Shown here piece by piece: positions 18,491-26,491 of a DNA stretch of 64,000 nt (position 1 is the first letter of the stretch; each line of letters begins with the position of its first letter). Source of the stretch: Nitrospirota bacterium (GTDB taxonomy: Bacteria > Nitrospirota > JACRHL01); NCBI GenBank assembly GCA_029858285.1, contig JAOUFN010000014.1:1-64000 (forward strand). The letters are read 5' to 3'. Position numbers and translations under genes: made by a program. The notes beneath the pieces are model-generated. The model made no database searches, was not told the origin of the DNA, and saw nothing but the letters and a program-made list of their open reading frames with translations.

Positions 18491-21217
18491 ATGACGTCGG
18501 ACACGGTGGACAAGGCCCTGTTTGTTTCCACGGGGGACCCCGAGATGGGCACCGTGGCGGAATACCTGCGCGGCCAGGGGGTGGGCACGCTGGAGTTCTG
18601 CAGTGACGCCGATTCGGCCCTGACCGCCGCCCGCGCGGAACACTATCCGATCATGGTGATGGACGGCCGCTTTGGCGCCGAGGCCTGCCGGGCCTTTTGC
18701 GCCGGGATACACGCCCTGCCGCCGTCCCGTCAGGGGCTGGTGGTGGTCGTGGGGGGAGACGCCGCCCCCCTGTTGCCGCTGCTGGGGGACAGCCTGGACG
18801 ATTTTCTGCCCACGGGCGGCCCGAACACCCTGCTGGCCGCGCGGCTGACGGTGCTTCGGCGGCGGGCGCTGGAACGCGCCCGGTGGCTCACCGCCGAGGG
18901 GGCCATCCGCGACAGCGGCGAACGCCTGCGGGCGGTGGTGGACACCATCCACGACGGCGTCGTCGCCCTCGACGAATTCGGCACGGTGGAACGTCTCAAT
19001 CCGGCAGCGGAACGCATTTTTGGCTACTCCGCCGCAGAGGTGGTGGGGCAGAACGTGCGCATGCTGATGCCCGAGCCGTACCACAGCGAACACGACGGCT
19101 ATCTGGAAAACTACCGGAAGACCGGTGAGCGCAGGGTCATCGGCCACCTGCGCGAGGTTACCGGACGCCGCAAGGACGGCACCCTGTTCCCGCTGGAACT
19201 GGCGGTGGACGAAGGCATCGTGCATGGTCGGCGACTGTTTACCGGCGTGTTGCGCGACATCACGGAGCGCAAGGCGGCAGCAACCCGCATCCACCAGTCC
19301 AACCGCATGCTCCAGGGGGTCACCGGAGCCCAGGCGGCCTTTATCGCCGAAGGCCACCCGGGGGTGGCGCTCCGGGAACTGCTGGCACACCTGCTGGAGC
19401 TGACAGGAAGTGGCTATGGCTTCATCGGCGAGGTGGAACCCCAACCCAAAGGGGCTCCCGTACTGGCCCTGTGTGCTGCGGGAACGGCAGAAAATGCGCG
19501 CCAGATAGATAATGAAAAACTTCTTATATATGCTGATAACAGCATAATTTATAAATCATTTGACTCCGCAACTCCTGCCACAGCGGATCCCGCCGAGCCG
19601 CTCCTTCCCCCCGGCACAATTCCGTCTGACGCCCCCCCCCTGGAGCGCGTCATGGTACTGCCCGTGGTCAGCGGCGAAGAGGTGGTGGGCATGGCGGTGC
19701 TCGGCAACCGCGCCCAGACCTACAAGAAGGACATCATCGAATCCGCCGCCCCCCTGCTGTTCACTGCCGCCAGCCTGATTCAGGCCGCCCGCGCCGAAAC
19801 CGATCGCCGCCAGGCCCGCCGCGCACTCGAAAAAAGCCACGCCGACATGCAAACCGTGCTGAACGGCCTGCGCATCGGCACCCTGATGACCGATCCACAG
19901 GGGGTGGTCACCTTCATGAGCGCCGCGGCACGCCTGCTGTGCACCGCCCCAACCCGCACCACCCCGGCAACCCCCTGCCAGTCGCTGTTTGACTGCCTGC
20001 ATCTGGAGGACGCAGACCGGGCACGGGTAACCACCACAACGGCCCTCCCCGAACCCCAGCGCGCCAAGGTGCCCGTCCACCTGGCTGCCAAGGCCGGTGG
20101 CCAGGAACGCTGGATGGAGCTTGAAATACTCGATGATCCACGCAATGAAAATAGTCGTATCTATTTGATTTACGATGTAACAGACCTTCACGACCTGCGC
20201 CAACTCCTGTCCGAAAAGAACACCTTCCACGAACTGGTGGGACAGAGCAAGCCGATGCGGGTGCTGTTCCAGCAAATACAGGATGTGGCCCAGGTGGACT
20301 GGACGGTTCTGATCGAGGGAGAGACCGGGACCGGCAAGGAACTGGTAGCCCGCGCCCTGCACCGCGCCAGCCCGCGCCACAACAAGCCCTTCATCGCGGT
20401 GAATGCCGCCGGCCTGACAGATTCGGTGCTGGCCAGCCAGCTCTTTGGGCACAAGCGCGGCGCCTTTACTGGCGCCGTTGAGGACCACAAGGGGTTCTTC
20501 GAGTCCGCGGAGGGGGGCACCATCTTCCTGGACGAGATTGGCGACATCCCCATGGGGGTGCAGACCAGCCTCTTGCGGGTGTTGCAAGAGCGCGAAATCA
20601 CCCGGCTGGGGGAGTCCGTGCCGCGCAAGGTGGACGTGCGCGTGGTGGCGGCCACCAACCGCGACCTGGCGCGGGAGGTGGAAAAGGGGGCGTTTCGCGC
20701 CGACCTGCTCTACCGGCTGCGCGTGGCCCGCGTGCGCCTGCCGCCGCTGAACCAGAGGCGCGAGGACATCCCCCTGCTGGCGTCCTTCACCCTTACCCGC
20801 AGTCGCGCCAGCTCCGGCAAGGCGGTGGAGACATTCAACCCGGACGCCATGCGCGTACTGACTACATATAGTTGGCCGGGCAATGTGCGCGAACTGGTGC
20901 ATGCGGTGGAGTTCGCCGTCATCCACGCGCGCACCCGCCAGATCGAGATCGCCGACCTGCCTCCGGAGATCACCACCAGCACCCCGCCACCCCCCTCCCC
21001 AGCCGCCCCCCATGCGGGCATCCCGCTTCCGCAGGAGGGCGCCGTCGGCCGCGCCCCGCGCGCGCCACGCCTGTCCCCGGAGGCGGAGCGGGAGCGCATC
21101 CTGAGCGCCCTAACGGCGTGCGACGGCAACCGGCAGCAGGCCGCCCGCATGCTCGGAGTCGGCCGCGCCACCCTCTACCGACACATGTACGCACTGGGCA
21201 TCCCCACCGCCAAATAA
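18491..21217 (+). CDS. Sigma54-dependent transcriptional activator with FixL-like PAS and GAF sensor domains
   Basis: The 908-residue protein has a degenerate receiver-like N-terminus (1-125), a PAS domain (about 142-262), a GAF domain (about 285-432), a second PAS-like region (about 450-565) and a sigma54 AAA+ domain. In the AAA+ domain Walker A is GETGTGKE at 610-617, GAFTGA is at 657-662 and Walker B is IFLDEIGD. It ends in a Fis-type helix-turn-helix (NRQQAARMLGVGRATLYRHM). The first PAS closely follows FixL: MPEPY, H201-D-x-Y where FixL has its heme ligand, R221 where FixL has its distal arginine, and GRRKDGTLFPLEL. Heme-based oxygen sensing is therefore plausible. An AT-rich codon patch lies at about 19505-19560. 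GGGGAAGG precedes the ATG. A hairpin follows the stop. Confidence 0.9.
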   Translation: MTSDTVDKALFVSTGDPEMGTVAEYLRGQGVGTLEFCSDADSALTAARAEHYPIMVMDGRFGAEACRAFCAGIHALPPSRQGLVVVVGGDAAPLLPLLGDSLDDFLPTGGPNTLLAARLTVLRRRALERARWLTAEGAIRDSGERLRAVVDTIHDGVVALDEFGTVERLNPAAERIFGYSAAEVVGQNVRMLMPEPYHSEHDGYLENYRKTGERRVIGHLREVTGRRKDGTLFPLELAVDEGIVHGRRLFTGVLRDITERKAAATRIHQSNRMLQGVTGAQAAFIAEGHPGVALRELLAHLLELTGSGYGFIGEVEPQPKGAPVLALCAAGTAENARQIDNEKLLIYADNSIIYKSFDSATPATADPAEPLLPPGTIPSDAPPLERVMVLPVVSGEEVVGMAVLGNRAQTYKKDIIESAAPLLFTAASLIQAARAETDRRQARRALEKSHADMQTVLNGLRIGTLMTDPQGVVTFMSAAARLLCTAPTRTTPATPCQSLFDCLHLEDADRARVTTTTALPEPQRAKVPVHLAAKAGGQERWMELEILDDPRNENSRIYLIYDVTDLHDLRQLLSEKNTFHELVGQSKPMRVLFQQIQDVAQVDWTVLIEGETGTGKELVARALHRASPRHNKPFIAVNAAGLTDSVLASQLFGHKRGAFTGAVEDHKGFFESAEGGTIFLDEIGDIPMGVQTSLLRVLQEREITRLGESVPRKVDVRVVAATNRDLAREVEKGAFRADLLYRLRVARVRLPPLNQRREDIPLLASFTLTRSRASSGKAVETFNPDAMRVLTTYSWPGNVRELVHAVEFAVIHARTRQIEIADLPPEITTSTPPPPSPAAPHAGIPLPQEGAVGRAPRAPRLSPEAERERILSALTACDGNRQQAARMLGVGRATLYRHMYALGIPTAK

Positions 21218-21240
21218 GCCCCCCACCCAACATGAGACAC

Positions 21241-21276
21241 AAAAAGTGTCTCGATACATGTCTCGAGACACTTTTT
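21241..21276. terminator. Bidirectional terminator / palindromic operator array
   Basis: A perfect 13-bp inverted repeat (AAAAAGTGTCTCG at 21241-21253 and its complement at 21264-21276) with a 10-nt loop ends in a T run in both directions. It is a strong intrinsic terminator for the activator gene. The same block contains four copies of GAGACAC/GTGTCTC between 21234 and 21286 and the palindrome TGTCTCGAGACA. It could therefore also be a binding site for the regulator it follows; that role is inference. Confidence 0.75.
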
Positions 21277-21426
21277 AGAGACACTCCGCACCCCTCGCTT
21301 CTGCGTCCAGTCACCCTGAATCCCCCCTTTTCTCCGCAAAATGCGAAAATTATTTTTTTGTAACAATTTGTTTTATAACAATTAGCACCTTGTTTATCCG
21401 GAAAATAGCATGCAAGGCATTTGAGC

Positions 21427-21442
21427 CTGGCACGGCATATGT
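21427..21442 (+). promoter_or_regulatory. Partial sigma54-like promoter
   Basis: The sequence CTGGCACGGCATATGTA has a perfect -24 element (TGGCAC, 21428-21433). The -12 element is weak, ATGT where TTGC is expected. It lies between the GAGACAC palindromes and the structured region, so it could drive a transcript across that region. On sequence alone this is a weak call. Confidence 0.25.
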
Positions 21443-21499
21443 ATTGTTTCAGGCCCAGAGACACACACCGGCTTCACAGGATGTGAGGTGGGTGGGGGT

Positions 21500-21850
21500 A
21501 GCCTCCCGAAAGGGAGCATGGAGAGAGAGTGGAGAGGTGGGTGGATGGATAGCCGTCCACCCAGCACAGGGTGAGAGAGGCGCCTCCCGGACCCGGGGGG
21601 GGCGGGAGGCGCTTCTCGATCCCGGTGGGTGGCGATGGGCTTTTTTTGATCGGGCGGGGCGAATCGCCTCTTGCCATGTGCATCAGGGTATACCGGGTTG
21701 GTCCCCCATCCTGACCTGGGGACCCTGGTGCACAACGCAAGGGGTGATGATGGGTAGCGAGGGATCCGTTTACTGCGCTGTGCACCAGTCGGGCGCAGGC
21801 GGGTCGGTTCCCCCATCCCGACCCGATGATACCGGCTGGTGCACACCGTA
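21500..21850. ncRNA. Candidate structured non-coding RNA region with tandem hairpins
   Basis: No gene fits here, but hairpins are dense. CTCCC-GAAA-GGGAG with a GNRA loop is at 21503-21516. An 8-bp stem TGGGTGGA/TCCACCCA is at 21538-21563. A 15-bp stem with one G-U pair is at 21575-21589/21603-21617, followed after about 20 nt by seven T. Two tandem copies, 102 bp apart, of a roughly 60-nt element come next (21677-21734 and 21779-21845). Each is bounded by TGTGCAYCAG and CTGGTGCACA and has an inner GGGTYGG stem. Differences between the copies keep pairing through G-U wobble. The strand is unknown; the plus strand is favoured by the T run and by prmA downstream. Confidence 0.4.
21677..21845. 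repeat. Two tandem copies of a hairpin element (unit about 60 nt, period 102 bp)
   Basis: Copy 1 is 21677-21734 and copy 2 is 21779-21845. The outer arms of copy 2 are perfectly complementary over 10 bp; copy 1 has one wobble pair. The inner arms GGGTCGG/CCGACCC (21801-21807/21818-21824) correspond to GGGTTGG (21695-21701) and its wobble partner in copy 1. The outer arms contain TGCACCA/TGGTGCA, which resemble NtrC half-sites, but the spacing is far too wide for a normal NtrC dimer site. Confidence 0.7.
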
Positions 21851-21995
21851 GTGAACGGGTTGCGGGGTATACGAACGCCCCGAGGACCTGTACCATACCG
21901 GGCTCGGCGGGTGAATGGTCCCCGCCTGCCGGGCCCGGGCTGAATGTTCGCTGGTTCCCGGGGTGGTCTTACATACAACACACACCCGCGCCGAC

Positions 21996-22886
21996 GTGGA
22001 ATTCAACTCCTGGTTCGCTCTACGTCTTTGGCCGCCTCGGGAACTGGCGGATCCGCTCTCCGGCCTGCTCATCCACATGGGCGCGTCCGGAACCTGGCAG
22101 GATGGCGACAGTCTCCTCGCCTACTTTGCCTCCCAAACCCAGCCCGACGAGGTCGGCCACGCGGTCTCCGCGTGGTCCGGCCATTTTATGGATCTGGGGC
22201 TGCTCGAATCCGCCCTTGCCGTCACCTGGGAATCCCCCGACAATCAGGACTGGGCCACCGCCTGGCGCGCTCATTTTGTGTCCTTCCCCGTCGGCAAGCG
22301 GCTGATGGTGCTGCCGGAATGGGAGCCCCTGTCTACCGCTGCCGACCGGTTGCCCATCCGCATCCGCCCCGGTCTGGGGTTCGGCACCGGCGGCCACGCC
22401 ACCACCGCCACCTGTCTGGAGGTGCTGGAAAATCATCTGGCCACCCTCCCCCACCCGGACCGCGCCACCATTCTGGATGTCGGCACCGGCTCGGGCATCC
22501 TGGCCATCGCCGCGGCGCGCCTTGGCTGCCGAAAGGTGACGGCCTTCGACAACGACCCGGATGCGGTGCAAAACGCCCGTGAAAACGCCGAGTTGAACGA
22601 TGTTTCCGAGACCGTTCGGCTGTTCGTCGGTACCACCGACGCAGTACAGGGACAGTACGACGTGGTGCTGGCCAACCTGCTGGCCCACGTGATCGTGGAG
22701 TTGATGCCCGACCTGCTCCGCCTGACGGCCTCCGGCGGCCGGATCATCCTGTCCGGCATCCTCAACGAGCAGGGCGATCGGGTGGAGGCCGCTCTGGCCG
22801 CCCACGGCCTGCATGTGGTGGAATATCTGTCCCGCGGCATGTGGCTCACCATTCTCTCCAGGCGCGAGAGCGACCCGCAGGACTAG
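21996..22886 (+). CDS. prmA: Ribosomal protein L11 methyltransferase
   Basis: The roughly 296-residue enzyme trimethylates ribosomal protein L11 using S-adenosylmethionine. It has the N-terminal L11-recognition domain and the methyltransferase core: RPGLGFGTGGHATTATCLEVLE, the SAM motif ILDVGTGSGILAIAAARLG, AFDNDPDAVQNARENAELN and VLANLLAHVIVELMPDL, all typical of PrmA. I chose the GTG at 21996 because it gives the usual length and a normal N-terminus (EFNSWFALRLWPP). An in-frame ATG at 21915 would add 27 residues of poor quality. No good Shine-Dalgarno is visible for either. Confidence 0.93.
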   Translation: MEFNSWFALRLWPPRELADPLSGLLIHMGASGTWQDGDSLLAYFASQTQPDEVGHAVSAWSGHFMDLGLLESALAVTWESPDNQDWATAWRAHFVSFPVGKRLMVLPEWEPLSTAADRLPIRIRPGLGFGTGGHATTATCLEVLENHLATLPHPDRATILDVGTGSGILAIAAARLGCRKVTAFDNDPDAVQNARENAELNDVSETVRLFVGTTDAVQGQYDVVLANLLAHVIVELMPDLLRLTASGGRIILSGILNEQGDRVEAALAAHGLHVVEYLSRGMWLTILSRRESDPQD

Positions 22887-23034
22887 CGCCTGTCCACACA
22901 ACACGGAGAGGGCGCCCACCCCAATCCGCCGGGGCGCGCGTCCCCCCCTATTGCCGGGGGCGGTGGCCGGGCCTTGTTTCTCCCCTCTCCGCCCGCCACA
23001 ATAGAAGATAAATACCGCAAAAGGCGCCTCCGGG

Positions 23035-23883
23035 ATGAGTGCCCCAAAAAAACACCTGTTCGTTTTCGACATCGAGACCGTTCCCGACCTGGACGCCGGG
23101 CGCCGCCTGCTGGACATGCAGGGAGCCCCCGACGACGAGGTCGATATCGCCCTGCGCGCCTACCATCTGGAGGTCACCGAAGGGCGTAACGACTTTCTGC
23201 GCCAGCCGTTCTGGAAAGTGGTGGCCATCTCCTATGTGCAGGCCCAGGTGGAACGGGGGGGCGGGTCCCAGGCCAAAGGGGGGGGGGAGGTGCGGTTTAC
23301 CCTTACTCGTGTGGGCTCCGGCGGCGACGCCGATTCCAGCGAAAAAGATCTTGTGGAGGGGTTTTTCCGGCACCTGGAGCAAAAAAAACCGCGTCTGGTG
23401 TCGTTCAACGGCCGCACCTTCGACCTGCCGGTGCTCAAGTACCGCGCCATGGTCCACGGCCTGTCCGCCCCGCACTTTTTCGACACTTCCAACAAGTGGG
23501 AAAACTACACCCAGCGCTACGCCGACGCCTGGCACGCGGATTTGCTCGAAACCCTGTCGGATTATGGCGCCAGCGCACGGGTGCGGCTGGACGAGGTGTC
23601 CCGCACCCTGTCCCTGCCCGGCAAGCTGGGCACCTCGGGCGGGGACGTGGCGCCCCTGTTCGCCGCCGGACGCATCGACGACATCCGCAACTACTGCGAG
23701 ACCGATGTGGTGAACACCTATCTGCTGTTCCTGCGCTGGGAACTGCTGCGCGGCACCATCAGCCCGGCCTCCCACGAGGCCTCGGTGCTGGAAATGGCCA
23801 ACTATCTTGAAACCGAACGCGCCGAACGCCCCCATCTGGGAGAGTTTCTGGATGCCTGGCGCCTGATGGAGCACTCCGCATGA
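23035..23883 (+). CDS. Predicted 3'-5' exonuclease related to the PolB exonuclease domain
   Basis: The 282-residue protein belongs to the PF10108 group of DEDD exonucleases. Exo I is FVFDIETVPD (catalytic D and E), exo II is RLVSFNGRTFDLPVL, and exo III is IRNYCETDVVNTYLLFLR with the Y-x3-D pair. A glycine-rich insert at about residues 77-85 departs from the usual sequence. It probably trims single-stranded DNA ends; a physiological role has not been established for this family. Its stop overlaps the yqgE start (ATGA), so the two are translationally coupled. Confidence 0.88.
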   Translation: MSAPKKHLFVFDIETVPDLDAGRRLLDMQGAPDDEVDIALRAYHLEVTEGRNDFLRQPFWKVVAISYVQAQVERGGGSQAKGGGEVRFTLTRVGSGGDADSSEKDLVEGFFRHLEQKKPRLVSFNGRTFDLPVLKYRAMVHGLSAPHFFDTSNKWENYTQRYADAWHADLLETLSDYGASARVRLDEVSRTLSLPGKLGTSGGDVAPLFAAGRIDDIRNYCETDVVNTYLLFLRWELLRGTISPASHEASVLEMANYLETERAERPHLGEFLDAWRLMEHSA

Positions 23884-24473
23884 CCGCCCCCGGCCAGTTT
23901 CCCATTGTCCCCCCGGTCGGCCCGCTGGAGACCGGCAGTTTGCTGGTGGCCATGCCGTCGTTGCAGGACCCGAACTTTCGCCAGACCGTGGTGTTTTTGT
24001 GTGACGTGAGCGACGAGGGCGCCATGGGGCTGGTGGTCAACCGTCCCAGCGAATTGCTATTGTCGGACGCCCTGCCGGACGAAGATCTCCTGACCGGCAG
24101 CGGCATTTCGGTGTTTGACGGCGGCCCGGTGCAGACCGAGCGCATCCTGCTGCTGCGGCGCGGCGGGCCGGACTCCCACGATTTTACCCAGATCCACGAC
24201 GACCTGTCCCTCGGCGGCACCATGGACGCCCTGAAGGAGGCCGCCACCGAGAGCGGCATTTTGGGCTTTTTTCGCCCCTATCGCGGCTACGCGGGGTGGG
24301 GGGCCGGGCAGTTGCAGGGGGAAATCGAGGAGTCCGCCTGGGCGGTACTGCCGTTTGACGCCGAACTGGTGTTTGCCCCATCCCCCCACACGGCCTGGCA
24401 GGCCGCCATGGCCAAACTGGGTGGCCCCCTGACCATCTATGCCACCATGCCGGCGGATATTCACTCGAATTAG
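23880..24473 (+). CDS. yqgE: YqgE/AlgH family protein
   Basis: The 197-residue protein is a typical UPF0301 (YqgE/AlgH) member: LETGSLLVAMPSLQDPNFRQTVVFLCDVSDEGAMGLVVNRP at the start, then VFDGGPVQTERILLLRR and a GYAGWGAGQLQGEIEESAWAVLP motif. The biochemical role is unknown; in Pseudomonas the homologue was linked to alginate gene control. It overlaps the exonuclease gene by 4 nt and ends the plus-strand block. There is no clear terminator, although a 9-bp inverted repeat lies at 24550-24589. Confidence 0.93.
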   Translation: MTAPGQFPIVPPVGPLETGSLLVAMPSLQDPNFRQTVVFLCDVSDEGAMGLVVNRPSELLLSDALPDEDLLTGSGISVFDGGPVQTERILLLRRGGPDSHDFTQIHDDLSLGGTMDALKEAATESGILGFFRPYRGYAGWGAGQLQGEIEESAWAVLPFDAELVFAPSPHTAWQAAMAKLGGPLTIYATMPADIHSN

Positions 24474-25450
24474 GATCCCCGTGGACGGGCACGGCGTCAA
24501 CACCCCTTTTCGGCGCTTTTGCGAAACCGCGACGGGGCGGGGAGAAAATCGCCCCTGACGGCCGCAGACCACCACCCGCTTCAGGGGCGGGCGCGCCGGA
24601 ACGGGTTCCTTGATGCGCCCGTCTGGCGCGGTATGGATGCCTTCGGTGACGTGCATGACGATCTTCCGGATCCCCCCCGTCCACGGACCTTGTCCCCGCC
24701 TCCCCCTCCAACTTGCCAGCCTTCCACACCATGGGCAAGCGCGGATTTTTCGCGCCCCCGGCCATTTTGCCGGTGGAAAGCTATTAACATGTTGATAAAA
24801 TTCGGATTTATCCCGCATCCAGAGGGGTGAAAACCGGCCATTTTTCGCCTCCGCCGTCGCCCCGGTGTTTCTTCGCGGTCCGGGAAGCCAATGTGCAATC
24901 CTTTATCCGTCAATGGGTTGCACCCCACCGTGGGCGGATTTCCTGAACGATGCCAATGGGTTGTGAAACGCGCCGGGCATTTCGCATTTCGCTATACCAC
25001 GACATTGCTCTCCCCGGCGTTCACGCCGGGCGGGGCCGCATCTCGGGTTTCGCTGGCCGGGAAACACGGGGGGGTGGTGAAACACCGGGGAAATTTGGCT
25101 CAACTGATTGATATGGCGGATAAATTTTCGCCATACGGCGGTTTGTATCGCCGTGTTTTTCGCAGGATTTCGGGGGGTTCTGGTACGGATTTTCAAGCAG
25201 TTGCAAGACCGATTCCGGGCCTTGAGGTGACGGATTCGCCCTAGCGAAACGGGCACTGTTCGCCTCCTCCCCCCTGTCATTTCCTCGCCTGGGGGGGGCA
25301 GCCGTGGGTTCCCCTGCTTTTGGCAAGCACCGGGGCGGGCAGCCACCGGGAACCGCCCCGGTGCCTGCCCGCCTGCGCCGGAATGACACTCGGAGAGGGG
25401 GTGAAAATGCCGCCGGGAGGGGGAGAAGGGCGCCGCCGGGAGGGGGTCTC
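24474..25450. other. Nearly 1 kb without a gene
   Basis: No open frame here looks like a protein. Visible structure includes inverted repeats CGCCCCTGA/TCAGGGGCG (24550-24589), CCCGGCG/CGCCGGG (about 25014-25030) and a weak terminator-like stem followed by T5 (25135-25160). There is also a REP-like repeat (25327-25390). The direct repeat CAATGGGTTG occurs at 24911 and 24954. The region may be decayed coding sequence, but no family is recognisable. Confidence 0.5.
25327..25390. repeat. REP-like intergenic palindrome (GTCATTCC family)
   Basis: A perfect 12-bp inverted repeat GCACCGGGGCGG (25327-25338 with 25353-25364) is followed by a segment reading GTCATTCCGGCGCAGGCGGG on the minus strand. 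A related element occurs at 38225-38265. Such GTCATTCC-GCG-GGCGGG elements are common dispersed intergenic repeats in proteobacteria. Confidence 0.6.
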
Positions 25451-25491
25451 AAAAAAGGCGCGGCCAGACTCGCGATGAATCTGGCCGCGCC
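25451..25491 (-). terminator. Intrinsic terminator downstream of the secreted-protein gene
   Basis: A perfect 12-bp inverted repeat (GGCGCGGCCAGA at 25457-25468 and its complement at 25480-25491) has an 11-nt loop and is followed on the minus strand by six T. It is placed about 50 nt after the stop at 25540. Confidence 0.9.
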
Positions 25492-25539
25492 GGTGTTTTC
25501 CGCGAATATGCCGGGGGAGGCTCCCCCCCCCCCCTGCCT

Positions 25540-26124
25540 CTATTTCAGCTTGTTGGGGTTCTGATAGATCATCAGGTGCGCGTAGGGGGTGCCGTCCCAC
25601 ATGACGTACACGCCGCCCGGATTGGGCATGGTGGGCAGTCCGCTGGCCTGAGCGCTCACGGGCCACATCAGCATCCAGTGCGCGGGCTCATCCACCAGCT
25701 TGGCGCCGGGGCTTTCCTGCATCGGAATCATGCCGTCCTTTTCGTAATGCTGCCCGCCCTTGGCCATGTAGGAGATGCCCGGCACGGTGTTGGTGGGCTT
25801 GGGGGCGCCACTCAACAGGGAGTTGGCCCACTCCATGGCCGCCGGGTCCATGCACATGGGGTCGGGCGCAACGCCGCCCGGAACATCGGGGATGCAGGTA
25901 AACCCGTTGGTTCCCGCCTTTGCTTCCACCATCGTCCCGTCCTCACCCGGCACCATCACGGCGGCGCCTGCGGCAATGGACGCCGGTGCGGCGCTCAGGG
26001 CCAGCTTGACGGCATCTTCACGGGACATGACTTTCTTTTCCATGGCGTCCGCCGCATAAAGGCTGGAAGTTCCCGCCGCGACCATCACCAGAACGCCGAC
26101 TGCAAGAAAAACGGCCTTTTTCAT
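25540..26124 (-). CDS. Secreted hypothetical protein
   Basis: I do not recognise a named family with certainty. The 194-residue product has a clean Sec signal peptide (MKKAVFLAVGVLVMVAAG, cleavage near LYA-ADA) and no further membrane segment. Two cysteines lie in a Pro/Asp/Gly-rich part (FTCIPDVPGG and DPMCMDP). The C-terminal half (WMLMWPVSAQ, GVYVMWDGTPYAHLMIYQNP) looks like a compact globular domain. The start was chosen at MKKAV because GGGAGA is 7 nt upstream; a GTG five codons earlier is less well spaced. It stands alone with its own terminator. A 10-bp inverted repeat about 210 nt upstream may regulate it. Confidence 0.75.
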   Translation of the reverse strand: MKKAVFLAVGVLVMVAAGTSSLYAADAMEKKVMSREDAVKLALSAAPASIAAGAAVMVPGEDGTMVEAKAGTNGFTCIPDVPGGVAPDPMCMDPAAMEWANSLLSGAPKPTNTVPGISYMAKGGQHYEKDGMIPMQESPGAKLVDEPAHWMLMWPVSAQASGLPTMPNPGGVYVMWDGTPYAHLMIYQNPNKLK

Positions 26125-26491
26125 CTTCATCTCTCCCACTGAATACAGGAGGCCACGCGTTTTTCCACGCGCAAGCCATGTGTTGAATTAACGGGAATAT
26201 CGGCACCACGGAAGGCGCGCCCCGCAGTCTGGCGAACCGCCCCTCCGCTTCCGGAAACCGCCGGCCCCCCCGGACTCCCCGGACTCCTTTTGACCCCTGA
26301 AAACAACGTTTTCGCCCACGAGACTGGCACGACACCGGAACGGGTGTCAACTGTTCCGGTGTAAGCACACCATTACCGGCAACGCTGGCTGGTGCAAGGG
26401 GGGAGTCCCTCGTTTTTACGGGGTGTTCCGCGATGAACCCGGATGCGCCACGGGTTTTTCGTAAATGCGCCCGGCGGGGGCGCCCGCGCCC
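26125..26491. other. Intergenic region with a 10-bp inverted repeat
   Basis: About 370 nt with no gene. It should contain the promoter of the secreted-protein gene on the minus strand and the 3' end of the two-component operon. The notable element is the perfect inverted repeat ACACCGGAAC / GTTCCGGTGT at 26332-26362. Confidence 0.5.
26332..26362. promoter_or_regulatory. Inverted repeat ACACCGGAAC-N11-GTTCCGGTGT
   Basis: Two perfect 10-bp arms (26332-26341 and 26353-26362) are separated by 11 nt. There is no T run on either side, so a protein-binding site is likelier than a terminator. It lies between the secreted-protein gene and the regulator operon. Confidence 0.4.

Larger units (their letters stand above)
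21277..21995. other. 719-nt gene-free region upstream of prmA
   Basis: Open frames here on both strands have no family resemblance. The left part (21330-21420) is AT-rich. From 21480 on it is GC-rich and highly structured, as described for the candidate RNA. Further stems lie at about 21860-21882 (CGGGG/CCCCG) and about 21906-21945 (GGCGGG/CCCGCC and CCGGGC/GCCCGG), continuing up to the prmA start. Confidence 0.6.

Noticed and set aside
21677-21845. Integron attC sites or a CRISPR array
   Set aside because: The attC R-box consensus (RYYYAAC/GTTRRRY) is absent, there are only two repeat units 102 bp apart, and no integrase or cas gene is present.
21677-21845. Classical NtrC binding sites
   Set aside because: TGCACCA and TGGTGCA half-sites occur, but within each copy they are separated by about 40-50 bp, not the 3-5 bp needed for a dimer site.
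24581-25346. Several 80-150 codon frames in the 1-kb gap after yqgE
   Set aside because: They overlap each other in multiple frames on both strands, with Arg/Pro/Gly-rich translations and no family motifs or ribosome binding sites.
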